A stretch of DNA of 64,000 nt from Nitrospira sp. ST-bin5. GTDB lineage: Bacteria > Nitrospirota > Nitrospiria > Nitrospirales > Nitrospiraceae. Position numbers and translations under genes: made by a program. Location of the stretch: positions 74,071 through 138,070 of the forward strand of contig MSXN01000005.1 in NCBI GenBank assembly GCA_002083555.1, given 5' to 3'. Shown piece by piece: positions 41,891 through 49,235 of this stretch; position 1 is the stretch's first letter; each line of letters begins with the position of its first letter. The notes under the pieces are model-generated. The model had not been told where the DNA came from. It ran no database searches and saw only the letters and a program-made list of their open reading frames with translations.

Positions 41891-42409
41891 ATGAAAAAAG
41901 GACTGTTAGTCATGATTGCGGTGACAGCCATCGGCTGTGCCGGAGTGGCGCCGCAGAATGCGATGAGCGGAGAGCCGAAGTCGCCGGTCGAAGGATTTGA
42001 TATCCACGTACAGGCGCCTCATTTAATGCCGAACGGGGAGCCTGGAGGACCGTTCCATCACTATTGCAAAGGCATCTCGGACAAGATTCTTCAATGTCTT
42101 CTGTTCGACTCTACCGATCCCAAAGCTAAGCTCGTCGCGATTGAGTATTTCGTGTCAAAAGACCTGACCAGGAAGTTGCCTGCCATTCAGTGGCACCGTC
42201 ATTTCCACGATCACAAGGTCGAGATTGCCACGGGCCGCGTGCAGATTCTCGACATGCCGGCCGATCAAGCCGCGAAGGTGGCCGAAGTGGCCGCCGGGAC
42301 TGACGGTGTGATCTATCACTTGTGGCAGCATGGGCAGGAATTCCCGGACGGCACGGTGAGCTTCCCGCAGTCACTCGGGCACAAGTTCCCCGGCCATTCA
42401 GACAAGTAG
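41891..42409 (+). CDS. DUF1264-family lipoprotein
   Basis: This 172-residue protein has a lipoprotein-type signal (MKKGLLVMIAVTAIGC, Cys16). The body matches DUF1264 (oil-body-associated-protein-like): FDIHVQAPHLMPN, PFHHYCKGISDKILQCLLFDS, then the LVAIEYFVS strand and the His-rich WHRHFHDHKVEI. The conserved His and Cys residues suggest metal binding, but the function is not known. ATG 41891 follows a GTG by three bases and has AGGAGG nine bases before it. A terminator hairpin follows. Confidence 0.78.
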   Translation: MKKGLLVMIAVTAIGCAGVAPQNAMSGEPKSPVEGFDIHVQAPHLMPNGEPGGPFHHYCKGISDKILQCLLFDSTDPKAKLVAIEYFVSKDLTRKLPAIQWHRHFHDHKVEIATGRVQILDMPADQAAKVAEVAAGTDGVIYHLWQHGQEFPDGTVSFPQSLGHKFPGHSDK

Positions 42410-42422
42410 ACGATCGTTGATC

Positions 42423-42457
42423 GGGCCAGCCCCGTCTTTGTTGATGTGGGCTGGCCC
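42423..42457 (+). terminator. Hairpin terminator after the DUF1264 gene
   Basis: GGGCCAGCCC and GGGCTGGCCC form a perfect 10-bp stem around a 15-base loop, followed by CCTCACGCTTTTTC. It lies 14 bp after the stop. Confidence 0.75.
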
Positions 42458-42507
42458 CCTCACGCTTTTTCACTGCATAGGCCGGATTCCATCGCTGAGG
42501 GGGTGCC

Positions 42508-42966
42508 ATGATGGCGCAGGGTTGTCGACATTGGGTGTTGCTGGGTTTGTTCATCATGGGCATGGTCGGGCCGGGACCAACCGTGGCGTCAGCGACTGAG
42601 GCGGCTGTGCTCAAGCCTCGCGTGCCGGCCGATAAGATTGATGAGGCCAAAACGTGGACCAACCCATTTGAGGCGACGCCTGAGAATATCGACAAGGGGC
42701 GGGCGCTGTTTCATGGCAAGGCATTTTGCGTAACCTGTCACGGGAAAGAGGGGAAGGGGTTGGGAGATATCCCAGGCCTCGTCGGCAAGCTCCCGCGTAA
42801 TTTCACCGACAAGATCTGGCAGGCCGCTCGTACGGACGGTGAACTCATCTGGATTCTCAAGAATGGAAGCCCAGGTACCGATATGGCCTCATTTGTCCCG
42901 CTGGTTCTCACCGAAGAAGAAGCCTGGCATGTCCTGCTCTATGTGCGATCATTCGGGCAGCCATAA
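42508..42966 (+). CDS. Mono-haem cytochrome c
   Basis: This 152-residue exported protein has a signal peptide (about 1-30) and one haem site, CVTCH (74-78). A Met in GTDMASF could be the sixth ligand, and the C-terminal helix (EEEAWHVLLYVRSFG) is typical of class I cytochromes of the c5/cbb3-CcoP type. It is expected in the periplasm as an electron carrier; its partners cannot be inferred from neighbours. A GAGGGGGTGCC ribosome region precedes the ATG. The next gene starts 10 bp after the stop, so the two are probably co-transcribed. Confidence 0.85.
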   Translation: MMAQGCRHWVLLGLFIMGMVGPGPTVASATEAAVLKPRVPADKIDEAKTWTNPFEATPENIDKGRALFHGKAFCVTCHGKEGKGLGDIPGLVGKLPRNFTDKIWQAARTDGELIWILKNGSPGTDMASFVPLVLTEEEAWHVLLYVRSFGQP

Positions 42967-42976
42967 TCTGATCGGC

Positions 42977-43987
42977 ATGGCCCGGCCTCTTTTGCGCCGC
43001 TCATTTTTCTTCGCGGTTATTCTTCTCGCTCTGATCAGTCCTCCCGGTCGCGCCATGGCGGAATGGACTGCCACCGCTGAGACCAAAGTGCTCTACACCG
43101 ACAACGTGTTCGAACTCTCTTCCTCGCGGCGTCTGGCGCTGGCTGAAGATCCCAGTCAGCCGGCGGTCGTGCCCGTCAACAAAGCCAGCGACGTGGTGTG
43201 GGAACCGTCGATCGATGTTCGCCACCGCTCGCGCCCGACGAATCTTGGCGATACTGAAGTGTCAGTAAAAGCAGCGGGTTTCCTGTTCACAGACAATCCG
43301 ATTTTCAATCACGGGAATTACCGCATTCAGGTGAAGCAGGCACTGGATGCCGATACGTCCATCCTGATCCGGTACCGGTTTGTCCCGAATCTTTTTCTCG
43401 GTCCCAATACGGAGCGCCGGACCGGTCTCCGCCTTCCAGAAGAAGAGCGGGTGACGTCACATATTTGGCGAGTGCAGCTTGAACGGCGGCTGTCGGATTC
43501 GTTGATCGGCACGCTCGTCGGCCGGTACGGCCTCCGGCAATTTAACGACGTGTTCGCCGAGCGCGATACCGCCTTCTGGAGCGCGGGGCCGCAGGTGGAG
43601 TGGTTGGTGATGTCGCGGCTCACGCTCAGCCTGGCCTATTTGTTCGAGCAGGGCCTGGCCGATGGGCGCGAGCAGCCCCAATTTAGAGACGACGTCTCGT
43701 ATCGCCAGCACTTTACGTCGATTGGCGCTACGGTACAGATCTCCGAGTCACTCTCTTTGGTAGTTGGGTATGCCTACCGGCGCAAAGAATTTACGAGTGA
43801 GATCGTCGGCGATTCGAATCGAGGCGTCGTGGACACGACTCACCAAGGATCCGCCGAATTTCAGTACCGCCTCACACCTGCTGCCGTCATGACACTGGGC
43901 GTGCAGCGATCGCAGCGCTTGTCGAACGTGACCTCCCGGGAATTTTTCAATACCAATACGTCATTCGGGTTGCAGTACCGGTTCTAA
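42977..43987 (+). CDS. Outer-membrane beta-barrel protein
   Basis: This 336-residue protein has a signal peptide (about 1-28, ending AMA) and an alternating strand pattern ending in FGLQYRF, the C-terminal Phe signature of outer-membrane barrels. Strands such as LSLAYLFEQGLADGRE and SLSLVVGYAYRRKEF suggest a 12- to 14-strand barrel. I do not recognise a specific family; it resembles the outer-membrane porins found in exopolysaccharide loci. I chose ATG 42977, ten bases after the cytochrome stop. An earlier open frame overlapping the cytochrome gene has no start signal. Confidence 0.7.
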   Translation: MARPLLRRSFFFAVILLALISPPGRAMAEWTATAETKVLYTDNVFELSSSRRLALAEDPSQPAVVPVNKASDVVWEPSIDVRHRSRPTNLGDTEVSVKAAGFLFTDNPIFNHGNYRIQVKQALDADTSILIRYRFVPNLFLGPNTERRTGLRLPEEERVTSHIWRVQLERRLSDSLIGTLVGRYGLRQFNDVFAERDTAFWSAGPQVEWLVMSRLTLSLAYLFEQGLADGREQPQFRDDVSYRQHFTSIGATVQISESLSLVVGYAYRRKEFTSEIVGDSNRGVVDTTHQGSAEFQYRLTPAAVMTLGVQRSQRLSNVTSREFFNTNTSFGLQYRF

Positions 43988-44013
43988 GAGGCAGGGCGGT
44001 ATCGGCGGGCCTC

Positions 44014-44072
44014 TTGCGGATATGCCAATTATGGCATAGTATACTGCCGGTACAGCACTAGTATGGTACCGG
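44014..44072 (+). promoter_or_regulatory. Operator-like palindromes and -10 before higBA
   Basis: A perfect palindrome TATGCCA-ATTA-TGGCATA (44021-44038), then a -10-like TATACT (44040-44045), then a second inverted repeat CCGGTAC (44047-44053) with GTACCGG (44066-44072). TTGCGG at 44014-44019 is the nearest -35, spaced 20 bp. The layout fits an autoregulated toxin-antitoxin promoter. Confidence 0.55.
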
Positions 44073-44110
44073 AGTTGTGACGGTATGCGTTCAAGGATTG
44101 GTCGGGATTA

Positions 44111-44444
44111 ATGAAATCGGTTCATTTTGTCGGATCTTCTAAGGAGGATTTGCGGGAGTTTCCCGAAGACGCGCGGGAGACTGTGGGGCATCAACTCTTC
44201 AAGAGTGCAACAGGGAAAAGAACCGGATGATTGGAAGCCGATACCCACAGTCGGGCCAGGGGTCAACGAAATCAGGGTGTGGGAAAACAGTGGGACCTAT
44301 CGGGTCATCTACGTAGCGAAATTTGTAGAGGCCGTCTATGTGTTGCATGTCTTCGAAAAACGATCTCAGAAGACTCCGAAAGGCGACATCCACCTAGCCA
44401 GAGGCCGATATGCCGACTTGTTGAAGTGGAGGAAGGAGCAATAA
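44111..44444 (+). pseudogene. higB: HigB/RelE-type toxin gene with a frameshift
   Basis: From ATG 44111 the frame reads MKSVHFVGSSKEDLREFPED, then ARETVGHQLFK (residue 31), the standard start of this phage-derived HigB family. It then runs out of frame into SATGKRTG and a TGA at 44228-44230. One base later in frame, from 44205, it continues VQQGKEPDDWKPIPTVG, then EIRVWENSGTYRVIYVAKF and a normal end at 44444. One extra A at about 44202-44204 (ttcaagagtgc) splits the toxin; joined, it would be 110 residues. A sequencing error or a programmed shift are alternatives, but no classic slippery heptamer is present. The antitoxin gene downstream is intact. Confidence 0.8.
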
Positions 44445-44446
44445 TT

Positions 44447-44803
44447 ATGACACGCACAACTGTTACCAAAGGCAGTGGAAACGTATTTCGAGATTTAGGG
44501 TTTTCCGAAGCAAAGTCCGCCGAGCTGATTCTGAAAAGCAGTTTGCTTCAAGCGTTGCAAGGGACGATTAAAAGACGTGAATGGAAGCAGGTTGAAGCCG
44601 CCGCTCAGCTGGGGATCGATCAAGCCAAAGTCTCGAAGCTTCTGGCTGGCCAGATGTCCGGGTTTTCTATCGAGCGCTTGGTTCATTTTCTCTCGCTGCT
44701 CGGCCAGGATGTGGAGGTAACGGTTCGTAACGCCCCTCGTGGAAGACGGCGTGGAACGGTACGGGCCAAGGTTGCTAAAAAGTTGGAAAAAGTCTCCGGA
44801 TAA
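44447..44803 (+). CDS. higA: HigA-type (XRE/HTH) antitoxin
   Basis: This 118-residue protein has a helix-turn-helix of the XRE type (WKQVEAAAQLGIDQAKVSKLLAGQMSGFSIERLVHFLSLLG), as in antitoxins paired with HigB/Gp49-like toxins. The N-terminal helix would bind the toxin. AAGGAG lies eight bases before the ATG, and the gene begins two bases after the toxin stop. It should repress the palindrome-rich promoter upstream. With the toxin gene broken, it may now serve only as a repressor. A basic tail (RGRRRGTVRAKVAKK) follows the HTH. Confidence 0.85.
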   Translation: MTRTTVTKGSGNVFRDLGFSEAKSAELILKSSLLQALQGTIKRREWKQVEAAAQLGIDQAKVSKLLAGQMSGFSIERLVHFLSLLGQDVEVTVRNAPRGRRRGTVRAKVAKKLEKVSG

Positions 44804-44968
44804 CCTGTCGAATTCAGATCACTGAAGGAAAGCGCCCGATCCGTTCCGCTCGTTGCTAACCGGCTTTGCTTTGAAAGAAACAGGACAAGAACTTTCAACG
44901 CAAGCTGGGCTTTCAAAATTCTCCTTTTAAAAATTAAGAAGTGCGCAAGCAGGAGAAATTGCACGGGA

Positions 44969-44986
44969 ACAGAAAATTTTTTCTGT
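44969..44986 (-). terminator. Possible terminator of the tRNA transcript
   Basis: ACAGAAAA-TT-TTTTCTGT is a perfect AT-rich inverted repeat, 67 bp downstream of tRNA-Lys on its strand. The stem is weak, so this is tentative. The rest of the 249 bp between higA and the tRNA shows nothing else. Confidence 0.3.
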
Positions 44987-45052
44987 GATTCGTCTACGCG
45001 GCGTCTACACCGTTGACTGACTTGAAAGATGCAGGTTGTAAGTGTTTGATTT

Positions 45053-45128
<76 letters not shown>

Positions 45129-45189
45129 ACCTAGGTATGTGCGATGCGGAGGTCTTTGTGCAGTCGTGATCCTTGTCTGTACTTGCTGA

Positions 45190-45266
45190 TGGTGCGCCTG
45201 ACAGGATTTGAACCTGTGGCCCTCAGCTCCGGAGGCTGATGCTCTATCCAGCTGAGCTACAGGCGC
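45190..45266 (-). tRNA. tRNA-Arg (CCG)
   Basis: The reverse strand shows acceptor GCGCCTG pairing with CAGGCGC. The anticodon stem TCAGC/GCTGA carries the loop CTCCGGA, anticodon CCG. The T-arm is ACAGGTTCAAATCCTGT. The 3' CCA is encoded (45190-45192). It is 77 bases long, lies 61 bp upstream of tRNA-Lys on the same strand, and is probably co-transcribed with it. Confidence 0.95.
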
Positions 45267-45313
45267 TCCCGTAAGCAAGGACTGGCACCTTACCATAGCG
45301 TGAAAGTCTCTGT

Positions 45314-45961
45314 CTAGGCGGTGTGAAGATGGGCGAGAGGGTGTTTTTTGGGGAGGAAGGCATAGGGGAGCAGGAGCTCTTCTCCCTGGCATTGCTGCAT
45401 TCGGTGCAGCGCGGTCAGTTGTTGAGACTCTTCTCCGGCCAGCCGGTCTTCTTCTTCTCGAAATGGAGAAGAAAGGCGAATGATCGGGATAGCGGTTTGG
45501 ATGTCGCAGGCGCCTTCGACGCATCCATCATGGTCCGGGGGGATGCCCATGGAGCGACAGGTGAGCGGCCGAAAGGCATAGACTGCGCAATCCCCCTCGG
45601 AGGTGAGCGCGGGGCAGGGCAAGTCCTGGAACTCTTCCGCCAGTTGCTCGGTGAGACGGTCGGGCCAGTTGTCCAGCATCGATGACGAAGAGAGGCGGGG
45701 AAAACGCGCTTCGATTGCCGTCACCTGAGCCTGAGCCTTCTGTTGGATGGACTGGCGTTGTGCGTTCGGAAGCCGGGTAAGTCCTTCTTGAAGCTGGTGC
45801 TGATCCAGAATCGTGACGGGAAACGTGCCGATGCAGCAATGGCAGCAGCCTTGACGGCAGGGCAGCTGCTCTAAAAGGGCTGCCGCGGCCCGTTCGAACC
45901 ATCGGGAGGTTTTCTCAGAAAGTGAGGAGAGACTGGTTGTCGGTGTCGGTTGGTTCGACAC
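45314..45961 (-). CDS. YkgJ-family cysteine-cluster protein
   Basis: This 215-residue protein has the motif CRQGCCHCCIG (about 35-45) and later conserved cysteines (LPCPALTSEGDCAVYAFRPLTCRSMG), the YkgJ pattern thought to coordinate Zn or an Fe-S cluster. It is the second such protein in the window (the other is at 37616) and shares only the metal motif with it. Function unknown. The gene starts six bases after the neighbouring hypothetical gene, so the two form a pair. The tRNA genes follow on the same strand. Confidence 0.75.
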   Translation of the reverse strand: MSNQPTPTTSLSSLSEKTSRWFERAAAALLEQLPCRQGCCHCCIGTFPVTILDQHQLQEGLTRLPNAQRQSIQQKAQAQVTAIEARFPRLSSSSMLDNWPDRLTEQLAEEFQDLPCPALTSEGDCAVYAFRPLTCRSMGIPPDHDGCVEGACDIQTAIPIIRLSSPFREEEDRLAGEESQQLTALHRMQQCQGEELLLPYAFLPKKHPLAHLHTA

Positions 45962-45967
45962 AAGCTG

Positions 45968-46525
45968 TCATTCTTCCTGCGGAGCCATGTCCACAATGAG
46001 GTCGCCCTTGGGCGAGTAAAAGCCCTGGTCGTCGATCTGGACGATCCCGTTGCACTGTTCCTGGTAGAACTCCAGAATCCAGCCGTTGAAATCGTAGCCC
46101 TCGTCGGTCATGTCATCTTTTGAAAAACGGGTGGTGAGAATGAACTGTGCGCGATTGACGAATTCAAGCGCGAGCTGGGCTTCAATGTCTTCGTAGGCCG
46201 TCAGCAGATCGCGGTATTGTGTCTGTTCCTGGCCGAAGACGTCTTGATAGGTGCCGCGATCACGTACGCAAAATAATTGAATCGGCTTCCGGTCGCGGTG
46301 ATAGCCCAGGGAAATTTGCACCCAGGCCCACTCATCGAGAGCCGCGTCATCAATGTTGGTCGGGACGATGGGCGTCTGCCCGCGGGCTTTCAAGAAATCG
46401 ATCAAGAGCCGGAGCGGCGGCGAATTCTCTTTCTGGCAGAATACGCGAGAATATACATAGTTTTCAGCCTGTTCCGACGAGTCCGCTTGCGCAGATGCCG
46501 GAAGAATTGGAAGTTCCCTGCCCAT
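45968..46525 (-). CDS. Hypothetical cytoplasmic protein
   Basis: This 185-residue acidic protein has no signal peptide or membrane helix. It shows a mixed alpha/beta pattern with EWAWVQISLGYHRDRKPIQLFCVRD in the middle and FNGWILEFYQEQCNGIVQIDDQGFYSPKGDLIVDM at the end, which looks like a small regular domain. I do not recognise a family. It is upstream of and six bases from the YkgJ-type gene, likely co-transcribed. The 306 bp before it hold the divergent hup promoter. Confidence 0.6.
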   Translation of the reverse strand: MGRELPILPASAQADSSEQAENYVYSRVFCQKENSPPLRLLIDFLKARGQTPIVPTNIDDAALDEWAWVQISLGYHRDRKPIQLFCVRDRGTYQDVFGQEQTQYRDLLTAYEDIEAQLALEFVNRAQFILTTRFSKDDMTDEGYDFNGWILEFYQEQCNGIVQIDDQGFYSPKGDLIVDMAPQEE

Positions 46526-46667
46526 GATGATCCTTTCACTGGAGCCCGTGTTCTTGAGGTGTCCGGCACCTCCGGCCTGAGACGTTTCGCTACTTTACGC
46601 CGGGGTCTCAGGCAACTGCAAGAGGGCACTGTAGGCATTTCCCCACGCCTGGCCTGTGTTTTTCTCG

Positions 46668-46696
46668 TTGACAGCCTGGGGACTCTTGGCTACACT
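46668..46696 (+). promoter_or_regulatory. Strong sigma-70 promoter for the HU gene
   Basis: A perfect TTGACA (46668-46673), a 17-bp spacer and TACACT (46691-46696). It lies about 135 bp before the HU start, leaving a long untranslated leader with no obvious structure noted. Confidence 0.7.
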
Positions 46697-46831
46697 CTCG
46701 CGGGTTTTCATGGTGGGAGTGTTGTTGAAGGGCCTTTCGCCAAACGATTCTCAATTCAGCGTGTTTCAAGAGAGGCGAGTCAACATTCGATTTGTGGTTT
46801 TCTTCTTCTCACTTTCTAAGGAGGTTCCCGA

Positions 46832-47119
46832 ATGGCAAAATCAATGACGAAGTCGCAGATCGCTGACTACATGGCCCAAAAAGCCGGTATGACCAAAAAG
46901 GCCGCTGTCCAGATGATGGACGATTTTGCCGCCTTGGCCTATCGTGAAGCAAAGAACGTCTTCACGGTGCCCGGCATCGGCAAGTTGGTGTTGGCGAATC
47001 GCAAAGCCCGGATGGGCCGGAACCCACAGACCGGTGAGCCGATCAAGATCCCGGCCAAGCGGGTGGTGAAGTTCCGCGTTGCGAAGGTGGCTAAGGACGC
47101 AATCCTCGGAAAGAAGTAA
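46832..47119 (+). CDS. hup: HU/IHF-family DNA-binding protein
   Basis: This 95-residue basic protein has the HU fold. An N-terminal helical part (MTKSQIADYMAQKAGMTKKAAVQMMDDFAALA) leads to the arm region with VPGIGKLVLANRKARMGRNPQTGEPIKIPAKRVVKFRVAK, whose RNPQTGE beta-arm intercalates in DNA. It acts as a nucleoid architectural protein. An unusually good ribosome site (AAGGAGG) and a consensus promoter suggest high expression. It has its own terminator. The start ATG is unambiguous. Confidence 0.92.
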   Translation: MAKSMTKSQIADYMAQKAGMTKKAAVQMMDDFAALAYREAKNVFTVPGIGKLVLANRKARMGRNPQTGEPIKIPAKRVVKFRVAKVAKDAILGKK

Positions 47120-47194
47120 TCGAGGGCTTTCCGTCCGGCATCGGTGCAGCGCCATGAGTTCTCTGGGGCTTCATCCGCTGCAGGCGACGACATG

Positions 47195-47234
47195 ACAAAG
47201 GGCTGGTTCCCCGTCTGGAGAACCAGCCCTTTGT
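47195..47234. terminator. Bidirectional hairpin terminator
   Basis: ACAAAGGGCTGGTTC and GAACCAGCCCTTTGT form a perfect 15-bp stem around a 10-base loop, 75 bp after hup. A short T-run (TTTGTATTTG) follows on the plus strand. On the minus strand it faces the end of the convergent beta-grasp gene, so it can serve both. Confidence 0.8.
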
Positions 47235-47258
47235 ATTTGTGCCGTCCTGAGTTCTTTT

Positions 47259-47534
47259 TCAGGAATGCGAGGGCGCCAGACCGCTTCCGCCCATCCCGTC
47301 ATGGCCGACCAGCCTGATCGCGTCGCCATCTTGCACGAGAGAGTCTTCGCTCGCGATGCGCTTATTGATTGTGACCAGCACTTTCTTTTCCCGCAGCAAC
47401 TGTAATAAATGGCGGAGTTGAAAGCCTTGGCGCTGAATGACCTGTCGAACAGTGAGCGAGGTGGGAATCTCGCAGGCCATGTCTCGCTCGCCGTCGGCTG
47501 TTTGTAGTTGCCCGGTCAGGGTAATGGTGACCAT
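47259..47534 (-). CDS. MoaD/ThiS-like beta-grasp protein
   Basis: This 91-residue ubiquitin-like beta-grasp protein begins MVTITLTGQLQ, has LTVRQVIQRQGF and KKVLVTINKRIASEDSLVQDGDAIRLVGH, and then reads GMGG. In MoaD and ThiS the chain ends at this Gly-Gly, which is thiocarboxylated to carry sulphur. Here eight residues (SGLAPSHS) follow, so a thiocarboxylate would need prior trimming, or the protein is not a sulphur carrier. AAGGAG lies nine bases before the ATG. No moa or thi genes are adjacent. Confidence 0.75.
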   Translation of the reverse strand: MVTITLTGQLQTADGERDMACEIPTSLTVRQVIQRQGFQLRHLLQLLREKKVLVTINKRIASEDSLVQDGDAIRLVGHDGMGGSGLAPSHS

Positions 47535-47594
47535 CGGTGCCGCTCCTTACGTTCGCTGGTGTTCAGATCGGATTTTTCCCGTAACGGGTAGGCG

Positions 47595-47623
47595 TTGACT
47601 CAGTCGCGCCGCATCCCGATAAT
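47595..47623 (+). promoter_or_regulatory. Sigma-70 promoter before the 47633 gene
   Basis: TTGACT (47595-47600), a 17-bp spacer and GATAAT (47618-47623). The expected transcript start is at about 47630, almost on the ATG at 47633, so the mRNA may be leaderless, or translation starts at ATG 47663. Confidence 0.6.
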
Positions 47624-47632
47624 AGCGCCATC

Positions 47633-48040
47633 ATGCAATCGTTGGATATCTATAATCCCGGTATGCCGGACCTGCAGTTTGTGTTGTTCGTCTCGGCGCT
47701 CTGCACGTCCGACCTTCCGACGTTAAACATCCCCCAGCCTCTGAGAGACGAGCTCTTTGAGCGCTGTTGGGCGCTGGTTCATACAGGGCCGCCACCGGTT
47801 TCGAAACGCGAGCGCGTGTTGGACCTTCGCCATGGGAACGATCTCACGCTGGATGCCTGCCTGGAAGCGATCCAATCGATCCTGGGCGATGCCGGGATTA
47901 CGACGATTACCTGGGATCATCCGCCGAGTCCTCCTTCGAGGTCCAGTACGCCCGAGGCCCAGCCGTTGATCGATCGCCTTCAGCAACTGTACCCTGACGC
48001 GCCTGACATTGTCGATCCGGATGGCGGGCATGCAGGTTAG
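47633..48040 (+). CDS. Hypothetical protein
   Basis: This 135-residue protein has no recognised domain. The N-terminal part reads DLQFVLFVSALCTSDLPTLNIPQPLRDELFERCWALVHTGPPPVSKRERVLDLRHGND, probably alpha/beta. A Pro/Ser-rich linker and an acidic tail (YPDAPDIVDPDGG) follow. No ribosome site is visible before ATG 47633, which sits at the predicted transcript start; ATG 47663 is an alternative. It overlaps the start of rfbC by 11 bases, suggesting co-expression. Confidence 0.5.
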   Translation: MQSLDIYNPGMPDLQFVLFVSALCTSDLPTLNIPQPLRDELFERCWALVHTGPPPVSKRERVLDLRHGNDLTLDACLEAIQSILGDAGITTITWDHPPSPPSRSSTPEAQPLIDRLQQLYPDAPDIVDPDGGHAG

Positions 48041-48590
48041 CGCGGCGCCCCTGGAAGGCCTTCTGGTAATCGAGACGAAGCTCTGGCGCGATGCGCGCGG
48101 GGCATTCGTGGAGACTTATCATCAGGCGCGCTATCGTGAGGCCGGCATCGGCGCGACGTTCGTCCAAGACAATTTTTCCTGGTCGCAGGCGAATGTGCTG
48201 CGGGGTTTGCACTACCAGCTCAGCCGCCCTCAAGGGAAACTGGTGATGGTCGTGGAGGGGCGGGTGTTCGACGTGGCGGTCGACATTCGGAAAGGATCGC
48301 CGACGTTTGGACAATGGCATGGCGTCGAACTGTCGGCTGAAAACGGTCGGCAGCTCTATATTCCTTCAGGCTATGCGCATGGGTTTTGTGTGTTGAGTGA
48401 GCGGGCCGGGTTCATGTATCGGTGCACGGACTACTATCATCCATCGGATGAACGGGGTATCCGATGGAATGATCCGCAGCTGGCCATCGACTGGCCGGCC
48501 GTGGATCCTCTGGTATCCCAGAAAGATCAAGCCTATAAGACGCTGGCTGAGATGCAGGCCGAGCTTCCGCCGTGGACCGCCGCGCGATAA
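48030..48590 (+). CDS. rfbC: dTDP-4-dehydrorhamnose 3,5-epimerase-family protein
   Basis: This 186-residue cupin-fold enzyme of the RmlC family carries DARGAFVETYHQARYREAGI, FVQDNFSWSQANVLRGLHYQ (with the catalytic-type His), GRVFDVAVDIRKGSPTFGQW and LYIPSGYAHGFCVLSERA. The dyad partner is near YRCTDYYHP. In dTDP-rhamnose synthesis it epimerises C3 and C5 of dTDP-4-keto-6-deoxyglucose. No rmlA, B or D genes are adjacent, so the nucleotide sugar is not proven. Starts at 48021 and 48030 are close; I use 48030. It is slightly long at the C-terminus. Confidence 0.85.
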   Translation: MQVSAAPLEGLLVIETKLWRDARGAFVETYHQARYREAGIGATFVQDNFSWSQANVLRGLHYQLSRPQGKLVMVVEGRVFDVAVDIRKGSPTFGQWHGVELSAENGRQLYIPSGYAHGFCVLSERAGFMYRCTDYYHPSDERGIRWNDPQLAIDWPAVDPLVSQKDQAYKTLAEMQAELPPWTAAR

Positions 48591-48603
48591 GCCAGATCAA
48601 CCG

Positions 48604-48632
48604 TTGAACCCCATGCGGGAGCTATGTTATAC
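48604..48632 (+). promoter_or_regulatory. Candidate promoter for the rubrerythrin operon
   Basis: TTGAAC (48604-48609), a 17-bp spacer and TTATAC (48627-48632), about 70 bp before the rubrerythrin start. Confidence 0.45.
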
Positions 48633-48701
48633 GCCGTACCGTCAATGTAGAGGGTGATCACCACGAACCATCGTAATTTGTCGTCATAGAAGGAGGACTC
48701 A

Positions 48702-49130
48702 ATGGGGAAAAGTTTGAAGGGGACCAAGAGCCACGATAATTTGAAGGGCGCATTTGCCGGCGAATCGCAGGCCAATCGGCGTTATCTCTATTTTGCGCGC
48801 CGCGCCGATATCGAAGGCTATCCGGATGTGGGTGGCTTGTTCCGCGATACGTCAGAGGCCGAGACCGGCCATGCCTTCGGCCATCTCGATTTCTTGAAGG
48901 AAGTCGGCGATCCGGCCACCGGAGTGCCGATCGGCAATACCGAAGCCAACCTCAAGTCGGCGATCGAAGGGGAAACCTACGAATATACCCAGATGTATCC
49001 CGGCATGGCCAAGACTGCGCGGGATGAAGGATTCGCCGAACTGGCCGAATGGTTCGAGACGCTGGCCAAAGCTGAGCGCTCGCATGCCAACCGGTTCCAG
49101 AAGGGTCTCGATAGCTTGAAGCAAGGCTAA
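48702..49130 (+). CDS. Rubrerythrin (di-iron ferritin-like, no rubredoxin domain)
   Basis: This 142-residue four-helix di-iron protein supplies its ligands through FAGESQANRRYLYFARRAD, EAETGHAFGHLDFL, IEGETYEYTQMYPGMAKTA and KAERSHANRF, the E-x(6)-Y and E-x2-H patterns of rubrerythrin. The C-terminal rubredoxin domain is absent, so electrons must come from a separate donor. It is expected to reduce hydrogen peroxide in the cytoplasm. AAGGAGGA precedes the ATG. The Fe-S oxidoreductase and DUF3501 genes follow, an arrangement I recall from other bacteria, which makes them candidate redox partners. Confidence 0.9.
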   Translation: MGKSLKGTKSHDNLKGAFAGESQANRRYLYFARRADIEGYPDVGGLFRDTSEAETGHAFGHLDFLKEVGDPATGVPIGNTEANLKSAIEGETYEYTQMYPGMAKTARDEGFAELAEWFETLAKAERSHANRFQKGLDSLKQG

Positions 49131-49150
49131 TCGGGCACAGGCATTCTGAG

Positions 49151-49186
49151 GAAGGGTGGGTCGGGCTGAGGTCCGATCCACCCTTC
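49151..49186 (+). terminator. Hairpin terminator after rubrerythrin
   Basis: GAAGGGTGGGTCGG pairs with CCGATCCACCCTTC (one G-T wobble), loop about eight bases, followed by GTCTTTTCTGCC. It may allow partial read-through into the downstream Fe-S gene. Confidence 0.7.
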
Positions 49187-49235
49187 GTCTTTTCTGCCTT
49201 GTCTTCCATCCGATCAACAGGAGACAATACCAGCC

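Noticed and set aside
41373..41891. 172-codon frame from the PSP1 gene into the next intergenic region
   Set aside because: It overlaps the PSP1 gene for most of its length and lacks a start signal; the unshared part has no domain.
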